Positions 24,941-33,489 of a stretch of DNA of 64,000 bases are shown piece by piece. The DNA is from Terribacillus saccharophilus (GTDB lineage: Bacteria; Bacillota; Bacilli; Bacillales; Amphibacillaceae). The notes under the pieces were generated by a model. It saw nothing but the letters and a program-made list of their open reading frames with translations, made no database searches and was not told the DNA's origin. The DNA is taken from NCBI GenBank assembly GCA_900110015.1, contig FOCD01000002.1, positions 496,001 to 560,000 on the forward strand, in the 5' to 3' direction. Position numbers and translations under genes: made by a program. Within the stretch, counting starts at the first letter, position 1. Each line of letters opens with the position of its first letter.

Positions 24941-26035
24941 TTGACTCAGAAAAAATGGTTCCAAGGCCTTGTGGCCGCTGTTCTGACTTTCACACTAATA
25001 CTGTTGATTGCGAAAGTCGATTTCATCTTCCAGCCTCTGGCTACATACATAGGAGCGATTGCATTCCCAATGATTGCAGCCGGCCTCTTATTCTATATCA
25101 CCAAACCGCTCTTGCGGCTCCTGGAGAAGATCCGCTTTCCAAAATGGGTAGCTATTCTAACGATATTCCTGCTCTTGATTGCTCTGGTATATTTCGTCTA
25201 CAGATTCGCTGCACCAATCGTGCAAACCCAATATCAGGCATTGGTGAATAACATTCCCGGCATCACTAACCAGCTCACGTCGATTGTGGACTATTGGGAG
25301 GAGAATCACTCTGCATTGCCTGATCAAGTGGAGGAATCCATCCAGAATTTCGCAACAACCTTACAATCCAGTTTGCAGGATATTCCAGGTTATCTGATCG
25401 GATTCATTTCCAGCCTGGTCAACTTCTTGTTCACATTGGTTTTGATACCCTTTTTCTTATTCTTTATGCTTAAAGACGGAGAGAAATTGATTCCATTTAT
25501 AACAAAATTTTTCGATAAGAGAAAAGGTGCCAGTGTTAAGAAGCTGATGGAGGATTTGAATCATACGTTAGCATCCTTCATCCAAGGTCAATTCATTGTA
25601 TCAGTGTGTGTCGGCACGATGCTATTTATCGGATATGCGATTATTGGGCTGAAGTATGCCTTCACTCTCGCTGTTATCGGACTGGTCTTTAACGTCATTC
25701 CGTTTCTCGGTCCATACCTAGCAGCTGTACCTGCAATTTTAGTTGCTTTCTTCCAAGAGCCAAAGCTAGCTATCTTAGCAGCAGTCGTCATGCTTATTGC
25801 CCAGCAGATTGAAGGAAACCTTATTTCTCCAAATGTCATGGGAAAAGCACTAAGTATCCATCCGCTGACAGTTATTACACTCATACTGGCAGCCGGAAAC
25901 ATTGCCGGTTTTCTCGGTCTTCTGTTCGTCATCCCATTCTATGCGGTGTGCAAGACTATAATCTCCCACTTCTATCATGAATGGGTCGATTATAGGATGA
26001 AGAAAAAATCTGCTGCTGGAATTCAGGCAGACTAG
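24941..26035 (+). CDS. AI-2E family transporter
   Basis: A 364-residue polytopic membrane protein of the AI-2E (PerM) family, which includes autoinducer-2 exporters and Na+/H+-type antiporters. The hydrophobic plan is 2+1+5 helices, with the soluble segment at ~85-145 (VQTQYQALVNNIPGITNQL) and the signature VFNVIPFLGPYLAAVPAIL plus the late IEGNLISPNVMGKALSIHP. The start is TTG 24941, with GGAAAGG some 12 bases upstream; no better in-frame start exists. The stop codon is part of the ribosome site of the next gene. Substrate unknown. Confidence 0.85.
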   Translation: MTQKKWFQGLVAAVLTFTLILLIAKVDFIFQPLATYIGAIAFPMIAAGLLFYITKPLLRLLEKIRFPKWVAILTIFLLLIALVYFVYRFAAPIVQTQYQALVNNIPGITNQLTSIVDYWEENHSALPDQVEESIQNFATTLQSSLQDIPGYLIGFISSLVNFLFTLVLIPFFLFFMLKDGEKLIPFITKFFDKRKGASVKKLMEDLNHTLASFIQGQFIVSVCVGTMLFIGYAIIGLKYAFTLAVIGLVFNVIPFLGPYLAAVPAILVAFFQEPKLAILAAVVMLIAQQIEGNLISPNVMGKALSIHPLTVITLILAAGNIAGFLGLLFVIPFYAVCKTIISHFYHEWVDYRMKKKSAAGIQAD

Positions 26036-26047
26036 GAGGCTACACTA

Positions 26048-27256
26048 ATGGTAAACAAACAGCCTCCTTTATGGACGAAAGCCTTCATTTTCTTATTGAT
26101 AGGCAATCTGTTCACTTTTATGAGCTTCCAGATGCTGCTGCCGAATCTGCCGCCGTACATCGCTTCGATTGGTGGTAGCAGCTTACAGGTAGGATTGGTA
26201 ACAACGGCGTTTTCGATTGCCGCTATTCTTATCAGGCCATTCATTGGTCATATCCTGCTGACGAAGAAAAGGAAAATGCCGATATTAATCGGTTCTTTCC
26301 TTTTGCTCGTCTGTGCAACTCTTTATCCCTTCACTCAAATCGTTACGCTTCTGTTAATTTTCCGCTTTCTGCATGGAGCAGCTTGGGGATGGAGCACTAC
26401 AACAAACGGCACAGCCGCGGTTGATCTTGTACCAAGGAGACGTGTCGGAGAAGGCATGGGTTATTTCGGCCTCTCTATTACAATCGGTATGATCATTGCA
26501 CCAAGTGTCGGTATCTTCCTCTATCAGACTTATAACTTTCAGACGCTCATATTTGTATCTATCGCACTTGGCATGATTGCTTTTCTATTCTTGGCATTAA
26601 CACGTTATGCTGAGCCAGAGGCATTGTCACGGAACCAAGCTGAGCCACCGAAATTTTCTTTTTTTAAGTCATTAATTGAAAAGAAAAGTGCTTATCCTGT
26701 ATTTATTACATTCCTTACATCATTCGGGTACGGTTCCATCGTCACTTATCTTGTTCTATTTGGACAGGAACAGAATCTGACAGGAACATTCCTTTTCTAT
26801 TTGGCCAATGCTTTGTGCGCAACGGTTTCGAGACCATTCACAGGTCGGTTGTTCGATGCCAAAGGACCATGGGTGCTGATCATGGGTTGTTCCGTTATTG
26901 CATTCGTTGCCATGTGGATACTCAGCATAGCAACCGCTAACTGGTATTTCATTGTCTCTGGTGCCTTATTCGGACTCGGTTATGGGTCTATGATCCCCGC
27001 TTTGCAAGCGTGGACAATTTCTAAGACAGATGTTGAGAGAAGCGGTATTGCAAATGGTATGTACTATTCATCTATCGATTTTGGTATCGGATTGAGCGCC
27101 GTCATCCTTGGAATTCTGCACCAATTTGTTTCGACATCTTCTCTGTTCCAAATGTCGAGTTTCTTATTTTTACTCGTATTTTTGTTCACGCTGACCGATT
27201 TTGTTATCAAGCGTCGGAAAGATCGGCAGCCTACTCTAAATGTAAATAAATTATAA
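26048..27256 (+). CDS. Major facilitator superfamily transporter
   Basis: A 402-residue MFS protein with twelve predicted helices. The loop 2-3 motif A (RPFIGHILLTKKRKMP) and its repeat in the second half (SRPFTGRLFDAKGPW) are clear, as is the motif-B-like arginine in LIFRFLHGAAWGWS. The family is drug/metabolite efflux; the substrate cannot be told. ATG 26048 lies eight bases after AGGAGG, which begins in the stop codon of the AI-2E-type gene, so both are translated from one mRNA. No terminator follows. Confidence 0.88.
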   Translation: MVNKQPPLWTKAFIFLLIGNLFTFMSFQMLLPNLPPYIASIGGSSLQVGLVTTAFSIAAILIRPFIGHILLTKKRKMPILIGSFLLLVCATLYPFTQIVTLLLIFRFLHGAAWGWSTTTNGTAAVDLVPRRRVGEGMGYFGLSITIGMIIAPSVGIFLYQTYNFQTLIFVSIALGMIAFLFLALTRYAEPEALSRNQAEPPKFSFFKSLIEKKSAYPVFITFLTSFGYGSIVTYLVLFGQEQNLTGTFLFYLANALCATVSRPFTGRLFDAKGPWVLIMGCSVIAFVAMWILSIATANWYFIVSGALFGLGYGSMIPALQAWTISKTDVERSGIANGMYYSSIDFGIGLSAVILGILHQFVSTSSLFQMSSFLFLLVFLFTLTDFVIKRRKDRQPTLNVNKL

Positions 27257-27341
27257 AGAATACAACAAAAATGAGATAAATAGGCAAACGCGGGTAAATA
27301 GGTACTATCGTCCTTTTTTCTGCATACTTTGGAGCTTTCAT

Positions 27342-27370
27342 TTGTATTTATTTATAAAAGCATGTAGTAT
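27342..27370 (+). promoter_or_regulatory. Promoter of the aroA leader
   Basis: TTGTAT (27342-27347), a 17-base spacer and TAGTAT (27365-27370). Transcription from here would make a leader of ~195 bases before the aroA start codon. Confidence 0.5.
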
Positions 27371-27376
27371 AGGGAT

Positions 27377-27573
27377 AATATTTTCAACATTGTATTTATT
27401 TCGGTTAGCGATGTTGATGTTGTGTTTCTTCCATAACCCGTTTCAGTGCGGCAGCGGTTTGCAAGGTATTCCCCGGGAACCGGGAATTCAGGCTTGCAAG
27501 ATAACTGATTCCGGCTGAATGGGCTATTGAAGGCGATTTTGGGGTATTCCATACTTATAAGGAGGATCTACTT
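27377..27573 (+). ncRNA. Structured leader RNA upstream of aroA (unassigned)
   Basis: This ~195-base leader folds by eye into one colinear nested stem: P1 27433-27446 with 27515-27527 (CCC/GGG and TTCAG/CTGAA plus flanking ATA/TAT), P2 CGGCAG 27449-27454 with CTG...CCG 27505-27513, P3 TTGCAAG 27459-27465 with CTTGCAA 27493-27499, P4 ATTCCC 27468-27473 with GGGAAT 27482-27487. A separate 5' hairpin is possible (CAACATTG with CGATGTTG). A second ATTCC at 27546-27550, just before the ribosome site at 27561, could pair with the same GGGAAT, giving an alternative fold. No T-box, tryptophan or other known aptamer motif is recognised. Confidence 0.5.
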
Positions 27574-28635
27574 ATGCAGACTACAAATGTTTTGGAGCTG
27601 AAAAAACAGTACGAACAAACACATTTCGAGCTGTTGAAATTGTTGAACGAACAGGCAAGCCTTAAGCAGCAGCTGAAGGATCTTCCTGAAAGTGACCGCA
27701 GCCAGTCTGAAAAACTTCTTCTGGCAGAACTAAAAGCACAGAATGAAGCTGGTGTGCTTGGAGATTCCACAATGGATGCTATCTTCAAGGCCGTCATGCA
27801 AGCTAAGACGAAAGAAGAAGAAGCTGCAAGCAAGCGTCCAATGCTTGTGTCCCGTGCTTATAAAAACGAAGATACAGTTATCGACTTAAAAGGTGAAAAA
27901 GTCGGTACTGGCAAAGCAAGCTTCGTCTTTGGACCATGTTCTGTGGAAAGCTACGATCAAGTGGCTGCGGTAGCGGAATCCTTGAAAGACAAAGGGCTTA
28001 AATTACTTCGCGGCGGTGCCTTCAAACCACGTTCTTCGCCATATGACTTCCAAGGTTTAGGCGTAGAGGGCTTGGAAATTCTGAAGCGTGCGGCTGATGA
28101 ATATGATTTGGCTGTCATCAGTGAAATCGTCACTCCTCATGACATCGAGAAAGCACTTGATTATGTCGACGTTATCCAAATTGGTGCTCGTAATGCCCAG
28201 AACTTCGAGTTGCTGAAAGAAGCAGGACGCACTAATAAACCTATCCTGCTTAAACGTGCTTTGTCTGGTACTATTGCAGAATTCATTGCAGCGGCTGAAT
28301 ATATCCACTCCGAGGGCAATGGTCAAATCATCCTTTGTGAACGTGGAATCCGGACATACGAAACAGCGACACGAAATACACTGGATATTTCGGCTGTACC
28401 AATATTGAAACAAGAAACTCATCTTCCTGTTATGGTTGACGTAACACATTCTACTGGCCGAAAAGACATTATGCTTCCATGTGCGAAAGCTGCATTAGCT
28501 GTCGGTGCAGATGGAGTAATGGCTGAGGTTCATCCGAATCCTGCTGTGGCATTGTCTGATGCTGGTCAGCAAATGGATATTCCAGCATTCGATAAATTCT
28601 ATAGTGAACTTGCTGCTTTCCAAGGCAAGATCTAA
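27574..28635 (+). CDS. aroA: Bifunctional chorismate mutase / DAHP synthase
   Basis: A 353-residue fusion found in Bacillus. Residues 1-~85 are a helical AroQ-type chorismate mutase domain ([14 protein letters not shown] ... [16 protein letters not shown]), which also binds chorismate/prephenate for feedback. Residues ~95-350 are a type I-beta DAHP synthase joining PEP and erythrose 4-phosphate as first step of aromatic amino acid synthesis: [61 protein letters not shown], and metal-binding [11 protein letters not shown] and [15 protein letters not shown] precedes ATG 27574. The long structured leader suggests post-initiation control. Confidence 0.96.
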   Translation: MQTTNVLELKKQYEQTHFELLKLLNEQASLKQQLKDLPESDRSQSEKLLLAELKAQNEAGVLGDSTMDAIFKAVMQAKTKEEEAASKRPMLVSRAYKNEDTVIDLKGEKVGTGKASFVFGPCSVESYDQVAAVAESLKDKGLKLLRGGAFKPRSSPYDFQGLGVEGLEILKRAADEYDLAVISEIVTPHDIEKALDYVDVIQIGARNAQNFELLKEAGRTNKPILLKRALSGTIAEFIAAAEYIHSEGNGQIILCERGIRTYETATRNTLDISAVPILKQETHLPVMVDVTHSTGRKDIMLPCAKAALAVGADGVMAEVHPNPAVALSDAGQQMDIPAFDKFYSELAAFQGKI

Positions 28636-28640
28636 TACTA

Positions 28641-28671
28641 AGAGGGCCGTCACTTTTTGTGACGGCCCTCT
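28641..28671. terminator. Terminator after aroA
   Basis: GAGGGCCGTCAC (28642-28653) pairs with GTGACGGCCCTC (28659-28670) around TTTTT. Twelve perfect pairs; the following T-run is short. Confidence 0.85.
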
Positions 28672-28672
28672 C

Positions 28673-29512
28673 TTACTTAAAATCGATTGCACAGCTTTCT
28701 GCCACGCGTCGATAACCGATTTTCTGGTACAGCTTATTAGGGCCAGGATTATCCGCATTTGTGAACAGACAGCAGAATTGCTTCCCCTCATCTAGCAACT
28801 TCGATGAAAGTGCAGCTACGAGTGTCTGGGCATACCCCTTTCGCTGCTGTTCCTCTGGAGTGAATACAGCGTTAATCACAATACCATTGCGGCTTTCCCT
28901 TGAGCAGCCTGCCATACTCACGATGTTGCCATCGACCGTCCAAACGTACATCCGCTTTTGCGCGATCATCCTGCCGATAACCGCGTCAGCTCGTTCCTCT
29001 GTCATATGTTCTCCAGTAACTTTTCCAAATCGAATGAGCCAATCACGCAACAGGGCAAAATCAGCGTTTTGGGCCGCCCACATCTGCCCTCTGGCAGAAC
29101 CTTCATCTTTTACATTATCGAGCTGATAGATGAACTGATTCATATGGACCTTAATTTGTTTCCCGTTAAGCCGCTGCCAAGCTTGCGCAAACTGATTGGC
29201 CTGTTCCACAGGTCCGATGACACCTGGAAGATCTGGCGTCAATGTTTGTACGAGCTGAGCGAGCTCGGCTGCTTCTTCATCAGTCCATACTGTTTCATGA
29301 GAAAGAATGATTCGATTCCCTTTGGTATGCAAGAAGACTGTGCGAATTCCGTCATGATCTTCTCCATATCCAAAAACTGATCCCATATCTTCTCCCTCTG
29401 CCATTCTGCCGAGCAAACCTAAAAGTAAGTTATTCTCTGCTTCATGCTTCAATAATATCGGTTCCGTAATTGACAGCAGCTGATTCACATCCTGTTCCAG
29501 AATAAAACGCAT
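28673..29512 (-). CDS. GNAT family N-acetyltransferase
   Basis: A 279-residue protein whose C-terminal half is a GCN5-related acetyltransferase: IVINAVFTPEEQQRKGYAQT contains the acetyl-CoA-binding R/Q-x-x-G-x-A loop, followed by FTNADNPGPNKLYQKIGYRR with the late GNAT tyrosine. The N-terminal half (residues 1-130) is a divergent GNAT-like domain, as in two-domain family members of Bacillaceae. The acceptor is unknown. ATG 29512 is chosen from GGGAGGGG; the frame upstream crosses the adjacent promoter region. Confidence 0.85.
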   Translation of the reverse strand: MRFILEQDVNQLLSITEPILLKHEAENNLLLGLLGRMAEGEDMGSVFGYGEDHDGIRTVFLHTKGNRIILSHETVWTDEEAAELAQLVQTLTPDLPGVIGPVEQANQFAQAWQRLNGKQIKVHMNQFIYQLDNVKDEGSARGQMWAAQNADFALLRDWLIRFGKVTGEHMTEERADAVIGRMIAQKRMYVWTVDGNIVSMAGCSRESRNGIVINAVFTPEEQQRKGYAQTLVAALSSKLLDEGKQFCCLFTNADNPGPNKLYQKIGYRRVAESCAIDFK

Positions 29513-29575
29513 TCTTTCCCCTCCCGCTTGACGTTTAGACTTCTTCTTTTCTATTCTAAGTGTAGAGGTGATGAT

Positions 29576-29755
29576 ATGAATAAACAAGAGCTGGAAACCA
29601 AACTGGCTGAATTGAAAATGACGTATGCAAGTGTACAGGCTGACGCTGATAAACTGGCATCAAGCGGTGCGGGTGCAGCCCACATGGAAAGGCAGCTTGA
29701 GGCGATGGAAATCGAGATCAAATCGCTTCGCCAGCAGCTCCGGGCATTGGAATAA
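29576..29755 (+). CDS. SE1832-like small coiled-coil protein
   Basis: A 59-residue protein beginning MNKQELETKLAELKMTYASV and ending IEIKSLRQQLRALE, almost entirely one heptad-patterned helix with a Gly/Ala break (ASSGAGAAHME). It matches what I recall of the SE1832 family of Firmicutes, of unknown function. ATG 29576 is preceded by AGAGGTGAT. Divergent from the GNAT gene with a short shared control region; no terminator is visible behind it. Confidence 0.68.
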   Translation: MNKQELETKLAELKMTYASVQADADKLASSGAGAAHMERQLEAMEIEIKSLRQQLRALE

Positions 29756-29793
29756 TTCCCAAGTTCCCGGATATACTAATACATGCACAGTGT

Positions 29794-29860
29794 TTGGATT
29801 ACATATAAAAAAAGCGTATAATGGATATAATGAAAACGCATTTTTTGCGTTTATTTTTTT
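29794..29860 (+). promoter_or_regulatory. Promoter and terminator-like leader hairpin of the CBS/DUF21 gene
   Basis: TTGGAT (29794-29799), a 17-base spacer and TATAAT (29817-29822) form a good promoter. Inside the short leader AAACGCA (29834-29840) pairs with TGCGTTT (29846-29852), followed by a run of seven Ts and then directly the ribosome site AAGGGAG. This is an intrinsic-terminator layout within the 5' UTR, although the stem is AT-rich and weak. Confidence 0.5.
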
Positions 29861-29878
29861 AAGGGAGAGATTTTATAC

Positions 29879-31210
29879 ATGAATAGTCCGGATGATCCTG
29901 GGAGTCCAGTTTTACTCCAACTCGTATTGATTGGTATTTTAACAGTTCTAAATGCTTTTTTTGCTGCAGCAGAAATTGCATTGGTCTCACTGAATAAGAA
30001 CCGCATCTCACAGCAAGCAGATGAAGGTGATAAGAAAGCAGCACTGCTGCAAAAGCTTATTGCTGATCCAAGTAAGTTTATCGCTACGATCCAAGTAGGT
30101 ATTACGCTGGCAGGTTTCTTCTCGAGTGCCTCCGCTGCTACCGGACTTGCAAATCGATTCGCTGGTGTTTTGGGAGATATTCCTTACGCACAGCAAATTA
30201 GCGTTGTGGTCATCACTATCTTGCTGTCTTATGTAACACTTGTGTTCGGTGAATTGTTCCCAAAAAGGGTTGCCCTTCAAAACGCGGAGAAGATTGCAAG
30301 ATTCTCTGTTACACCGATACTATTTATAAGTAAAATCGCAATGCCATTTGTTAAATTCCTTTCCTTCTCCACGAATGTACTTGTGAAAATCACTCGTGTA
30401 GGAAGTGATGCAGAAGCTGAGAAGGTCTCCAGGGAAGAAATCAAGCTTCTCGCACAGACTGGACAGCAGGAAGGTATTTTGAATGCGGATGAGTTCGACA
30501 TGATCAAAGGGGTTTTTGACCTTGATGATAAGATAGCACGCGAAATCATGACACCGCGAACAGATACATTCACACTGAGCATTGATACCCCGGCAGAAGA
30601 GCTCGCAGATATTCTGCTGGAGCAGAAGTACTCCAGAATTCCAGTCTACCAGACAGACAGCGATACAATCGTCGGTATATTGAATATGAAGGATTATTTC
30701 AAAGCAGTACGGGAGTATGGATTCGATGGAGTCCGACTCGAAGCGATTTTGCGCGAAGCACATTTTGTACCTGAGACAAAATACATTGATGATCTTTTAA
30801 AAGAATTGCAGCAGACTCATAATCACCTTGCAATCCTGATCGATGAGTATGGCGGCTTCTCTGGTATTGTCACAATGGAAGACATGATTGAAGAGATTGT
30901 CGGAGATATAGATGATGAATATGATGAAATCGAAGGAGAGCTGACCCGTATCGATGATAATACGTATATGGCGAGCGGTTCCCTGCAGATCGATGAATTC
31001 AATGATTTCTTTGATACAGATATCGATGTTCCGAACTTCGATACGATTGCCGGCTTCATTCTAAGCCGTATCGGATCGATTCCAGATGAAGATGCCGATA
31101 CGGTTGTGGAATATGAAAACATGCTCTTCACTGTAGAATCAGTACGAGACAATCGATTGGAAAAAATCAAAATTGAATTGAAACGCCCTCATAACGAGGC
31201 AACTGTTTAA
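29879..31210 (+). CDS. CNNM/CorC-type transporter (DUF21-CBS-CorC_HlyC)
   Basis: A 443-residue membrane protein of the 'hemolysin family' now known to include the magnesium exporter MpfA (YhdP) of B. subtilis. Residues ~10-190 are the DUF21 membrane domain (FFAAAEIALVSLNKNRI, FGELFPKRVALQNAEKIA). Residues ~215-335 are a CBS pair (IMTPRTDTFTLSI, YSRIPVYQTDSDTIVGILNMKD, FVPETKYIDDLLKELQ), which binds ATP-Mg in relatives, and the end (~350-440) is a CorC_HlyC domain with acidic DIDDEYDEIEGE before it. The start is probably ATG 29879. Mg2+ export is the family-based inference. Confidence 0.88.
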   Translation: MNSPDDPGSPVLLQLVLIGILTVLNAFFAAAEIALVSLNKNRISQQADEGDKKAALLQKLIADPSKFIATIQVGITLAGFFSSASAATGLANRFAGVLGDIPYAQQISVVVITILLSYVTLVFGELFPKRVALQNAEKIARFSVTPILFISKIAMPFVKFLSFSTNVLVKITRVGSDAEAEKVSREEIKLLAQTGQQEGILNADEFDMIKGVFDLDDKIAREIMTPRTDTFTLSIDTPAEELADILLEQKYSRIPVYQTDSDTIVGILNMKDYFKAVREYGFDGVRLEAILREAHFVPETKYIDDLLKELQQTHNHLAILIDEYGGFSGIVTMEDMIEEIVGDIDDEYDEIEGELTRIDDNTYMASGSLQIDEFNDFFDTDIDVPNFDTIAGFILSRIGSIPDEDADTVVEYENMLFTVESVRDNRLEKIKIELKRPHNEATV

Positions 31211-31254
31211 AATAAGAAACTGCCTGTTCCAATACAGGCAGTTTCTTATTTTTC
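31211..31254 (+). terminator. Terminator of the CBS/DUF21 gene
   Basis: Sixteen perfect pairs: AATAAGAAACTGCCTG (31211-31226) with CAGGCAGTTTCTTATT (31235-31250), followed by Ts. Confidence 0.93.
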
Positions 31255-31325
31255 CGACTAAAAAGCGATGAAGCACCTAATCATGTTATGCTGTACATAA
31301 TGAGAAATAAGAAAGGATTTTGAAC

Positions 31326-33446
31326 GTGGAAGCTACAGCGCAGCAAATATTAAAGGATTATTACGGCTATGACACCTTCCGAAGAGGACAAGCTGAAGTA
31401 ATCGAGCATGTGATGAAAAATGAAAATACGTTAGCAATCATGCCGACTGGCGGAGGAAAATCGATCTGCTATCAAGTGCCAGCACTAATGCGCCAAGGAA
31501 CTGCACTAATCATCTCTCCACTTATTTCCTTGATGAAGGATCAGGTCGATGCACTGACGGCAATGGATATACCTGCTGCTTATATAAACAGTACACTGGA
31601 AGCTGCTGAATTGGAATGGACGATGCAGCAAGCCGCACAAGGTGCCTTCACCTTTCTTTACGTGGCACCAGAACGGCTGGAAAATACTCGTTTTCTGCAA
31701 ATGGTTCGCCGCCTTTCGATAAGCTTGATAGCTTTTGATGAAGCACACTGTATTTCCCAATGGGGTCATGATTTTCGTCCAAGTTATCGATCTGCTACCA
31801 GCATATTGGATAAACTGACAGATACACCGCCTGTCATGGCTTTGACAGCTACTGCAACGCCACAGGTAGCAGATGATATTCAGAGACTTTTAGATATCCA
31901 AGAAGATTTCACGACTCGCACAGGGTTTGCTCGTGATAATCTTCGCTTTCAAGTAGTTAAAGGCGCAGATAAAGAACGCTACATCCTGGATTTCATTCAA
32001 AAACGCAAGCAAGATACTGGTATCATCTATGCACCAACTAGGAAGCTAGTCGATCAGCTTTCCTTGTTCCTGGACCGCCAAGGCGTCAAAACAGCCAAAT
32101 ACCACGCTGGTATGAGTGAGGCAGATCGCCAGGCAGCACAATCTTCCTTCATCCAGGATGAAGTCAGTGTTATGATTGCAACGAATGCTTTTGGTATGGG
32201 TATCGATAAAAGTAATGTGCGTTATGTACTGCACTATGCTTTGCCTATGAATATGGAAGCCTATTATCAGGAAGCTGGCCGTGCAGGACGTGACGGAGAG
32301 CCGAGTGATTGTGTTCTGCTCTTCTCCGGTCAAGATGTACATTTACTGAAGTTCCTGATTGAAAACTCTTCTTCCGATACACAGGCTGAATATCAAAAGC
32401 TGCAGCAGATGATGAATTACTGCCATACGCAGAGCTGCTTGCAGACGTATATGCTTCACTATTTCCAAGATCCGCATATTCCAGAGGATTGCGGTAGGTG
32501 CAGCAACTGTCTGAATGAATTTGAAAAAACAGATATGACGCGAGAAGCGCAAATGGTACTTTCCTGTGTTAAAAGAATGGATGAGCGTTTCGGTGCCGTA
32601 TTAGTTGCAAAGGTACTAAAAGGGTCCAAGGATAAACGAATCAAACAATTCGGACTCGAGAGTCTTTCCACTTACGGCATCATGAAAAACCGCACGGAAA
32701 AAGATATCACACAATTCATCCATTATCTTTCTGCCGAAATGATTCTTGCACCAACCGATGACAAATATCCTGTTCTGACACTTACAGATGAAGCTGTCCA
32801 AATTCTCAAAGGCGAAAAGAAAGTGATGATGCAGATTGCCAAAGCGACTGAAACAGCTGAAGCTGATTATGACGAAGCATTATTCCAAGAATTGCGGGAA
32901 TTACGCAAGGAGATTGCCCAGGCAGAAGGACTTCCACCGTATGTTATCTTTTCAGATGCGACACTAAAGGAGCTTTGCCGATATGTTCCGCATAGTCACA
33001 GTGAGATGCTTGGAATTAAAGGTATTGGAGAAAGACGGATGGAACAGTATGGAGAGCAGTTCCTTGAAGTACTAAAACAGCATGAGCAGACAGCAACAGC
33101 TCCTAACCGGGATCAAAAGCCATTGCTACAAGAAAAGCAAGATACTCCAAGTCATCTAATTAGCTTTGAAGCGTTCGAGAAAGGCAGTTCCATAGAAGAA
33201 ATAGCGAAAGAGCGCGGCTTGACTCCGATGACTGTCAGCAATCATCTGTTCAAAGCTTACGCAGATGGAGAACCGCTCGATTTGCAGCAATTTTTTACAG
33301 CAGAACAGGAGACAGCTGTTCTGGATGTACTGAAGCAGCACGATGAACTTCCAAAGCTTCGTGATATCAAAGAACAAATGGATGTAGCGTGCGACTATCA
33401 TGCTATCCGCGCTGTACTCGTGCACCAAGGTATTTTAGAACAATGA
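31326..33446 (+). CDS. recQ: ATP-dependent DNA helicase RecQ
   Basis: A 706-residue RecQ acting in the resolution and resection of damaged DNA. GTG 31326 lies eight bases after AAAGGA; the in-frame TTG at 31320 is too close. Helicase core: Walker A in MPTGGGKSICYQ, DEAH box in IAFDEAHCISQWGHDFRPSY (with the RecQ aromatic loop), motif VI QEAGRAGRDGEPSDC. Zinc-binding RQC part: CHTQSC ... CGRCSNC. An HRDC domain (~520-590) and a C-terminal helix-turn-helix segment (GSSIEEIAKERGLTPMTVSN) follow, the long RecQ layout rather than the short RecS. Monocistronic with strong terminator. Confidence 0.95.
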   Translation: MEATAQQILKDYYGYDTFRRGQAEVIEHVMKNENTLAIMPTGGGKSICYQVPALMRQGTALIISPLISLMKDQVDALTAMDIPAAYINSTLEAAELEWTMQQAAQGAFTFLYVAPERLENTRFLQMVRRLSISLIAFDEAHCISQWGHDFRPSYRSATSILDKLTDTPPVMALTATATPQVADDIQRLLDIQEDFTTRTGFARDNLRFQVVKGADKERYILDFIQKRKQDTGIIYAPTRKLVDQLSLFLDRQGVKTAKYHAGMSEADRQAAQSSFIQDEVSVMIATNAFGMGIDKSNVRYVLHYALPMNMEAYYQEAGRAGRDGEPSDCVLLFSGQDVHLLKFLIENSSSDTQAEYQKLQQMMNYCHTQSCLQTYMLHYFQDPHIPEDCGRCSNCLNEFEKTDMTREAQMVLSCVKRMDERFGAVLVAKVLKGSKDKRIKQFGLESLSTYGIMKNRTEKDITQFIHYLSAEMILAPTDDKYPVLTLTDEAVQILKGEKKVMMQIAKATETAEADYDEALFQELRELRKEIAQAEGLPPYVIFSDATLKELCRYVPHSHSEMLGIKGIGERRMEQYGEQFLEVLKQHEQTATAPNRDQKPLLQEKQDTPSHLISFEAFEKGSSIEEIAKERGLTPMTVSNHLFKAYADGEPLDLQQFFTAEQETAVLDVLKQHDELPKLRDIKEQMDVACDYHAIRAVLVHQGILEQ

Positions 33447-33487
33447 AAAACCCGCATTACTGGTTCAGTCCAGTAATGCGGGTTTTT
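33446..33487. terminator. Bidirectional terminator recQ / ampS copy 2
   Basis: Eighteen perfect pairs (33446-33463 with 33470-33487), starting AAAAACCCGC, ending GCGGGTTTTT. Confidence 0.93.
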
Positions 33488-33489
33488 AT

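Noticed and set aside
27257-27573. T-box or cobalamin riboswitch before aroA
   Set aside because: No GGTGGNACCGCG-like antiterminator sequence and no B12-box; the leader is kept as unassigned.
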